Below are positions 12,391 to 17,185 of a stretch of DNA of 17,185 bases, in pieces. Position 1 is the first letter of the stretch. The number at the start of each line of letters is the position of its first letter. Both the position numbers and the translations under genes were made by a program. The notes below the pieces were generated by a model that was given only the letters and a program-made list of their open reading frames with translations, did not search any database and was not told where the DNA came from. The stretch is from RGIG7300 sp045133915. GTDB lineage: Bacteria > Bacillota > Clostridia > Oscillospirales > CAG-272. The DNA lies in assembly GCA_045133915.1 (NCBI GenBank), contig JBGUUX010000082.1, positions 1 to 17,185 on the forward strand, written 5' to 3'.

Positions 12391-13389
12391 TCAGATTTCG
12401 GATTTCAAATGCACTAAATGCGCTATCCCCGGGATACTCTGTCCCTGCTGTACCATCATGGGACTGAGCAAAGCTCCCGTTCCGATAAAGAGAATATCCG
12501 AGAGGATACCCTTTTTCATTTCTTTGAGAAAATGGGACGCCATCATTACCGCCGAGCATCCGCAGCCCGAGGCCCCCGCGTGCATATCCTGTCTTTCTTT
12601 GTCATAGATAAAGAGTCCGCAGTCGGTATATACTTCCCGCATATCGTAGCCCTTTTTAAGCATCAGGTCGATAACTATCCCGTGACCCTCAAAGCCCAGA
12701 TCTCCCGTGATTATCTTGTCGTAGTCCCGTGGTGTTGTTTTTGTTGCCTCAAAATATCTTGTCAGGGTGGATATGGCCGCAGGTGCCATTGCCGCCCCCA
12801 TATTGTTGGCATCGCTTATTCCCATATCGGTGGAGATACCCCCCATACCGTCCGTGATATAGGGACCCTCACCCTCTGATGAGAGTATAAACGCTCCCGC
12901 TCCCGTAACGGTATGCTGGGAGGTGGGGGTGCGCTGGCTTCCGTATTCAAGAGGGAAGCGGAACTGCCGCTCCGCCGAGCAGAAATGGCTGCTTGTAACA
13001 CAGGCGCAGCTGTTCATCCCCGCATTTATGGCAATAGAAGCAAGAAAAAGCGAAAGAGCGCAGGTAGAGCAGGCTCCGTACAGACCGAAATAGGGAATAT
13101 CAAAGTCAAGAAGTCCGTAAGCTGAGCTGGTACACTGGTTTATAAGATCTCCCGCAAAGAGTCCGTCTATATCCTCTTCCTTTTTTTCTGACTTTTTCAG
13201 GGCTATGGTTAGAGCTCGTTTCTGCATTTCGCTCTCCGACTTTTCCCAGGTGTCACAGCCAAAGCGGTCGGTAGTATCAAACTCGTCAAAAATGTTTCCA
13301 AATGGGCCTTCGTGTTCCTGCTTGCCCACCACACTTGCTGCTGTGATAATGCTGACAGGTCTGTTGAATTTTATAATTTCGTTTCTCAT
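12391..13389 (-). CDS. spoVAD: Stage V sporulation protein AD (SpoVAD)
   Basis: Thiolase-fold protein of 332 residues, near the usual length of about 338, that binds dipicolinic acid on the forespore side of the SpoVA channel. Recognisable stretches are DEFDTTDRFGCDTWEKSESEMQ near the N-terminus, LFAGDLINQCTSSAYG, the YGACSTCALSL segment corresponding to the thiolase nucleophile elbow, and ASGCGCSAVM and FIGTGALLSP near the C-terminus. The ATG at 13389 is chosen because GAGG lies 6 bases upstream; a TTG at 13401 is in frame but lies ahead of that ribosome site. spoVAC, normally just upstream, is absent here: the upstream gene is a nucleoside hydrolase with its own terminator. Confidence 0.95.
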   Translation of the reverse strand: MRNEIIKFNRPVSIITAASVVGKQEHEGPFGNIFDEFDTTDRFGCDTWEKSESEMQKRALTIALKKSEKKEEDIDGLFAGDLINQCTSSAYGLLDFDIPYFGLYGACSTCALSLFLASIAINAGMNSCACVTSSHFCSAERQFRFPLEYGSQRTPTSQHTVTGAGAFILSSEGEGPYITDGMGGISTDMGISDANNMGAAMAPAAISTLTRYFEATKTTPRDYDKIITGDLGFEGHGIVIDLMLKKGYDMREVYTDCGLFIYDKERQDMHAGASGCGCSAVMMASHFLKEMKKGILSDILFIGTGALLSPMMVQQGQSIPGIAHLVHLKSEI

Positions 13390-13413
13390 ACTACACCTCA
13401 AGTCTTTTGTTGG

Positions 13414-13442
13414 TAGTATGCACAGAAAACGATAATTTATGT
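13414..13442 (-). promoter_or_regulatory. Candidate forespore (sigma-G/F) promoter of spoVAD
   Basis: On the minus strand ACATA, a 17-base spacer and CATACTA fit the sigma-G pattern GHATR and CATNNTA in all defined positions but one. The predicted start lies about 18 bases before the ATG. No good sigma-A promoter is seen here, in contrast to most other genes of the window. Confidence 0.5.
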
Positions 13443-13449
13443 AAGAAAA

Positions 13450-13475
13450 CAGCTCCCGTAATTTTACGGGAGCTG
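13450..13475 (-). terminator. Terminator of the nucleoside hydrolase gene
   Basis: CAGCTCCCGTAA with its exact complement (12 bp, loop 2 bases in sequence, 4 or more in practice), followed on the minus strand by TTTTCTT. It starts 6 bases past the stop codon. Confidence 0.88.
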
Positions 13476-13481
13476 AAAATA

Positions 13482-14405
13482 TTAAAGCTTATACAGAGTA
13501 TTGAACAGATCCTCAAAGATCTTGTCACGGTTAACGTGCCAAACGTACTTTATAAGATGTCGTCGTTCGTCCTTTGAGGCATACATATCGTACTGTGGTA
13601 CAGGGGAGTGAACAAGCCTGTCCTGCATCATGGCGTTGCCTTCGTTTACAAACCATGCTACTCCTGCAATATCCCATATCACCCTTGACCAGGGTTTGCC
13701 GGAGGCGTAGCTTTCAGCTTCTTTTACCGTATTTTCGCAGAGGTAAGTACAGATCTTGTTTTTCCCAAAAAGCCAATGCTCAAGCTCGTATTTTGTGGTG
13801 GTCAGGTGGTCGGTAACACCCCATGCGGGAATAAGCACAAGTGGGATCTTACAGTTACAGAGAACTCTTGCCGCCGCAATATCCTGCACCATATTGAACT
13901 CGTTTGCAAATCTGGGCATATCAAAGGAGCTGCCTCCAAGCCAAACGACAACGCAGTTTTCTGTCATATTGGGATTCTTTAAGATAGCGGAGACAACGTT
14001 GGTTATAGCGCCGATACCGAGAATATATAAGGGCTTTTCGGGAGTGTATTCGTTGGCGAGATTAGCCATAAAATCTGCCGCAGGAGAATCTACAGGGGTC
14101 TTTTCATCAGGGAGATATGTTCTTGAGCCTCTAAAAACCACTTCGTCAAGATCATGACGTCCCATGAGATCAAGTACCTTCAATATCTCGTTGTAGCTTT
14201 TTTCCATACCGTCCTCGGGGGAGGTGGATTTCTGATTAAAGAAGGGAGCGGCGGTTATACCCTTGACGTTAAATTTTTCGCTGTGTCCCAGCATATATGC
14301 TATAGCAAACTGATCGTCGATCTCGTTATAGGTGTCGGTGTCAAGGACAATATCTATCTTACCCTCGGGACGGGTGAGATTTTTAAAATACAGTTCTTCG
14401 GTCAT
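13482..14405 (-). CDS. Nucleoside hydrolase (inosine-uridine family)
   Basis: Cytoplasmic enzyme of 307 residues, the usual length, predicted to split the N-glycosidic bond of ribonucleosides to give base and ribose. The calcium-binding Asp cluster is present near the N-terminus as DTDTYNEIDD (22-31), the longer version of DTDPGxDD found in one branch of the family. Also seen are LGIGAITNV (129-137), NEFNMVQDIAAARVL (168-182) corresponding to the NxxxDPEAA segment, and Asp245 in WDIAGVAW. The His that precedes this Asp in classical inosine-uridine hydrolases is Trp244 here, so substrate preference may differ. AGGAG lies 7 bases before the ATG. It is a single-gene unit with its own promoter and terminator. 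Confidence 0.9.
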   Translation of the reverse strand: MTEELYFKNLTRPEGKIDIVLDTDTYNEIDDQFAIAYMLGHSEKFNVKGITAAPFFNQKSTSPEDGMEKSYNEILKVLDLMGRHDLDEVVFRGSRTYLPDEKTPVDSPAADFMANLANEYTPEKPLYILGIGAITNVVSAILKNPNMTENCVVVWLGGSSFDMPRFANEFNMVQDIAAARVLCNCKIPLVLIPAWGVTDHLTTTKYELEHWLFGKNKICTYLCENTVKEAESYASGKPWSRVIWDIAGVAWFVNEGNAMMQDRLVHSPVPQYDMYASKDERRHLIKYVWHVNRDKIFEDLFNTLYKL

Positions 14406-14431
14406 AACATTTCTCCTTTGTTTGATAAATC

Positions 14432-14460
14432 ATTATATCATTTTTAGCGTGAAATGTAAA
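14432..14460 (-). promoter_or_regulatory. Promoter of the nucleoside hydrolase gene
   Basis: TTTACA (14460-14455), 17-base spacer, TATAAT (14437-14432) on the minus strand. Its -35 lies 8 bases from the -35 of the divergent MATE promoter. Confidence 0.82.
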
Positions 14461-14468
14461 GTATAACA

Positions 14469-14497
14469 TTTACAACAATGCATATCCGTGGTATAAT
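14469..14497 (+). promoter_or_regulatory. Promoter of the MATE transporter operon
   Basis: TTTACA (14469-14474), 17-base spacer, TATAAT (14492-14497). The TTG start codon is 30 bases past the -10. Confidence 0.82.
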
Positions 14498-14527
14498 AAT
14501 TGTGATCTGACGAAAGGAGGAACGACC

Positions 14528-15883
14528 TTGGAGAAGCAAAAACATTCCCTTACCGAAGGACCTATATGGAAGGGCATACTGCTTTTTGCAATGCCTGTAT
14601 TTTTAAGCAATCTTTTTCAACAACTTTATAACGCCTTTGATGCCTGGTGCGTGGGTAACTATATAGGGGACAACGCCCTTGCGGCGGTTAGCTCCTCGGG
14701 CAGTCTTATCTTTCTTTTGGTCGGTTTTTTCAACGGTCTGGCTATGGGTGCAGGCGTGGTCATTGCACGTGCTTACGGTGCAAAGGACTATGACACAATG
14801 AGTAAAGCGATACATACCGCCATAGCTTTCGGTCTTGTGTGCGGTGGGGCTCTTACCGTAGTAGGCGTCGCTCTGACTCCCGTTATACTCAGATGGATGG
14901 GAACACCCGCAGAGGTTCTGCCTCAGTCGGTTGAGTATTTCAGATATTATTTTATGGGTGCTCTCTTTACGGTTATGTACAACATCTTTGTGGGTATATT
15001 CCACTCGGTGGGAGACAGCCGACACCCTCTTTATTATCTTATTGTATCAACCTTTGTCAATATAGTTCTTGATATACTTTTCGTAGCCGTTCTTGGCTTT
15101 GGCGTTGGTTCGGCGGCTATCGCTACCACAATTTCACAGGGGGTAAGCTCACTGCTTTGCTTTATACACCTTCTCCGTGTGGATGCACCCTATAGGGTCA
15201 AGGTCAAGCATATCCGATTCGACCCCCAAAGTCTACGTGATATACTACGATACGGTCTGCCCTCAGGCGTACAGAACAGCGTTATATCTATCGCAAACGT
15301 AGTAGTGCAGGCAAACATCAACAGCTTCGGCAAGGCGGCTATGGCAGGCTGCGGTTCTTACTCAAAGCTTGAGGGCTTTGCATTCCTTCCCGTTATGTGC
15401 TTCTCACAGGCTCTTTCTACCTTTGTGGGACAAAATCTCGGCGCAGGCAATCATACCCGTACCAAAAAGGGTGCGGCTTTCGGTATAGTCTGCGGCTGCG
15501 CTATGGCAGAGGTCATAGGAATAGCTTCTTATATCTTTGCTCCCCGTCTTATCGGATTTTTCACCGATTCGGCAGAATCGATAGCCCTCGGATCACAGCA
15601 TATGCGTACTATATGTCTCTTCTACTGCCTGCTTGCCTTTTCCCACTGTGCGGCAGGCGTGCTTAGAGGTGCGGGTAAGGCAATGGTGCCTATGCTCACC
15701 ATGCTTATCATCTGGTGTGTTGGACGTGTAAGCTATATCACGGTAGCAGTACGCATAGTCAACCGTCTTACCACCGTTTCATCAGCCTATCCCCTGACCT
15801 GGACTCTCAGCGGTATAGTATTTATAATCTATCTGCTTAAAGCAGACTGGATACATAACTTTGATGCAAAAAAGGAGAGCTAA
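14528..15883 (+). CDS. MATE family efflux transporter
   Basis: Polytopic inner-membrane antiporter of 451 residues, typical of the MATE/NorM/DinF group, expected to expel drugs or metabolites using a Na+ or H+ gradient. Twelve hydrophobic segments can be placed, in two halves of six. Family stretches include GPIWKGILLFAMPVFLSNLFQQLYNAFD at the N-terminus, VGNYIGDNALAAVSSS, ARAYGAKD, and in the second half GLPSGVQNSVISIANV and FVGQNLGAGN. The start is TTG at 14528, supported by AAGGAGG exactly 7 bases upstream and by the usual position of the first family residues. The next gene begins 3 bases after its stop. The substrate is unknown. Confidence 0.93.
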   Translation: MEKQKHSLTEGPIWKGILLFAMPVFLSNLFQQLYNAFDAWCVGNYIGDNALAAVSSSGSLIFLLVGFFNGLAMGAGVVIARAYGAKDYDTMSKAIHTAIAFGLVCGGALTVVGVALTPVILRWMGTPAEVLPQSVEYFRYYFMGALFTVMYNIFVGIFHSVGDSRHPLYYLIVSTFVNIVLDILFVAVLGFGVGSAAIATTISQGVSSLLCFIHLLRVDAPYRVKVKHIRFDPQSLRDILRYGLPSGVQNSVISIANVVVQANINSFGKAAMAGCGSYSKLEGFAFLPVMCFSQALSTFVGQNLGAGNHTRTKKGAAFGIVCGCAMAEVIGIASYIFAPRLIGFFTDSAESIALGSQHMRTICLFYCLLAFSHCAAGVLRGAGKAMVPMLTMLIIWCVGRVSYITVAVRIVNRLTTVSSAYPLTWTLSGIVFIIYLLKADWIHNFDAKKES

Positions 15884-15886
15884 ACT

Positions 15887-16624
15887 ATGAAAAAATCAAT
15901 CGCTATCCTCATTTTACTTGCCATGACAGTCATGCTTTTCGCATGCGCTTCAAAGCCTACTGTACCCTCCGAAACCGATGAACACAAGGCAAGTGATACC
16001 GTATCAACCGATATCGTAGACACCGAGGAGCCAAAGGCAAGCGACACAGAGTCTGTCGATACTACCGTAGATACTGCACAGACAGATGCTCCCGACATGC
16101 CCAAAGCTCCCGTGCAGAGCTACTCTCTGCCCGTACCCGACGGTACTCAGTTTTTCTTCAGCAGCGGTGCAGGTGCCTGGTATTCTTCCATAACCTTAAA
16201 CAGCGACGGCAGCTTTGAGGGGGAATATTCGGATTCCGAGATGGGCGAAATGGGAGAGGGATATCCTAATGGTACCGTTTACACTTCCGACTTCAAGGGC
16301 AAGTTTACAAACATCAAAAAGACAGACGACTATTCCTATTCTATGACTCTTGAGTATATCGAAACCGAAAAGCCGGTAGGTGAGGAATGGATAGAGGACG
16401 GGATTAGATTTGTAGCCGCAGAAGCCCACGGAATAACGGGTGAGGACTTTATTCTTTATCTCCCCGAGACCCCTGCAGTTGAGACGGATAAAGACTTTCT
16501 CAGCTGGTGGCAACGTCGTTACGAGTATCTCGACGAAAACGGAGAGCTCACCGACCCCACCGTTACTCTCGGTTGCTATGCAATACGCAATATGACCGAC
16601 AACTTCGGATTTTTTGAGTATTAA
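15887..16624 (+). CDS. Lipoprotein of unknown function
   Basis: A 245-residue secreted protein with a lipoprotein signal: MKKS, a hydrophobic core and lipobox LFAC with Cys20. A linker of about 45 residues rich in Asp, Thr, Ser and Val follows, with KASDT repeated twice. The globular part (about 85-245) contains FFFSSGAGAWYSSITLNSDG, then a segment with GEMGEGYPNGTVY, and DFLSWWQRRYEYL near the end. This pattern recalls a widespread set of gut Firmicutes lipoproteins with no assigned function; that is recollection, not verified here. AAAGGAG lies 9 bases before the ATG, inside the end of the MATE gene, so the two are probably translated in tandem. A role as a surface binding protein is possible but unsupported. 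Confidence 0.85.
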   Translation: MKKSIAILILLAMTVMLFACASKPTVPSETDEHKASDTVSTDIVDTEEPKASDTESVDTTVDTAQTDAPDMPKAPVQSYSLPVPDGTQFFFSSGAGAWYSSITLNSDGSFEGEYSDSEMGEMGEGYPNGTVYTSDFKGKFTNIKKTDDYSYSMTLEYIETEKPVGEEWIEDGIRFVAAEAHGITGEDFILYLPETPAVETDKDFLSWWQRRYEYLDENGELTDPTVTLGCYAIRNMTDNFGFFEY

Positions 16625-16652
16625 TAATCACTTGATTGGATTTTTATAAGCT

Positions 16653-17185
16653 ATGGCAAATTTTATTTTACTAGGCAACACAACGATATCTCAGATGTTC
16701 GGCTGTGTTATTAAAACAGACAAGTATACTATAGTCATCGACGGCGGAACTATGGGGGATGAAAAGCAGCTGGCAGACCTTTTGGAGCAAAGTGCTCACT
16801 CACACGTTGACGCATGGTTCTTTACCCATCCTCATCACGATCATATAGGCTGCTTTGTAAATCTCTCAAAGAACTATCCTGAGATCAAAATTGATAAGGT
16901 GTACCATCATTTTCCCGATTATGAGACCATCCGTCCTCATATACGTACCGAAACCGAGGGAGAGCTGGTCGCTGACTTTTTTAAGATCTGCCGTGACAGA
17001 GAGACCTTGCCCTTGTCACGCGGTGACGTCTTTGATTTTGACGGGGTTACGCTTCGGGTACTTCGTGTATATAACCCCGACATTAAGGAAAATTTTATAA
17101 ACAACACTTCAACCGTTTACCGTATAGACGGTGAAAAAGGCTCTTTTCTCATCCTTGGGGATCTGGGCATCGAAGGCGGAAACGA
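16653..17185 (+). CDS. Metallo-beta-lactamase-fold hydrolase, 3' end outside the window
   Basis: The first 177 codons of a metallo-hydrolase. The zinc signature HPHHDH (His59, His61, Asp63, His64) lies at the usual place after the strand VIDGGTMGD, and a later Asp in FLILGDLG is the expected metal bridge, as in ComEC-like and other MBL-fold enzymes. No signal peptide is visible, so it is probably cytoplasmic. The ATG follows the lipoprotein stop by 28 bases with only a weak ribosome site (AAG), so expression may depend on the upstream genes. Substrate is not predictable; the MBL fold serves many hydrolases. The gene runs off the window end. Confidence 0.85.
   Translation, partial: MANFILLGNTTISQMFGCVIKTDKYTIVIDGGTMGDEKQLADLLEQSAHSHVDAWFFTHPHHDHIGCFVNLSKNYPEIKIDKVYHHFPDYETIRPHIRTETEGELVADFFKICRDRETLPLSRGDVFDFDGVTLRVLRVYNPDIKENFINNTSTVYRIDGEKGSFLILGDLGIEGGN

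Overview
The window reads as chromosomal DNA from a strictly anaerobic, spore-forming, low-to-mid-GC Firmicute, most likely a gut clostridium of the Oscillospiraceae/Ruminococcaceae type. The grounds are the dense set of O2/peroxide-defence proteins typical of anaerobes (ferritin, flavodiiron-rubredoxin fusion, rubrerythrin, PerR), the sporulation genes spoVAD and spoVAE, consensus sigma-A promoters with strong AGGAGG ribosome sites, and a serpin of the kind known from gut clostridia such as [Eubacterium] siraeum. The species assignment is inference. No rRNA, tRNA, transposase, prophage or CRISPR array was seen.

Region 1 (1-6152) is a redox and oxygen-defence block. On the minus strand lie an iron-sulfur protein, a four-domain flavodiiron protein (metallo-beta-lactamase, flavodoxin, flavin reductase, rubredoxin) and a ferritin cut by the window start; they probably form one operon. 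Divergent from it is a Crp/Fnr-type regulator. A perfect 22-bp palindrome between them is centred close to -41.5 of the inferred operon promoter and lies just downstream of the inferred start of the regulator gene. That geometry suggests activation of the operon and autorepression. After a hairpin-rich, MITE-like intergenic element come an AraC regulator (minus, apparently leaderless) and a divergent perR-rubrerythrin operon with a perfect consensus promoter.

Region 2 (6191-8818) is a two-gene operon for O-acetylation of a cell-surface polymer: an MBOAT membrane acyltransferase of the AlgI type and a membrane-anchored AlgJ/AlgX-like SGNH protein. It ends at a strong hairpin shared with the convergent serpin gene.

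Region 3 (8823-11598, all minus) holds the most striking unit. An ECF sigma factor overlaps by 4 bases a gene whose product joins a short cytoplasmic segment of the type seen beside clostridial ECF sigma factors, one transmembrane helix and a complete extracytoplasmic serpin. A serpin that changes shape on cleavage would make a plausible protease sensor for the sigma factor. Upstream is a small operon for two tiny proteins, a CPCC-type zinc-ribbon protein and a 54-residue protein.

Region 4 (11600-14460) has a non-coding stretch with a duplicated 29-bp unit and a terminator, then spoVAE and spoVAD without spoVAC, separated by 7-bp-periodic repeats in inverted orientation, then a nucleoside hydrolase. 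Region 5 (14469-17185, plus) is an apparent operon of a MATE transporter with a TTG start, a lipoprotein of unknown function and a metallo-beta-lactamase-fold hydrolase cut by the window end.
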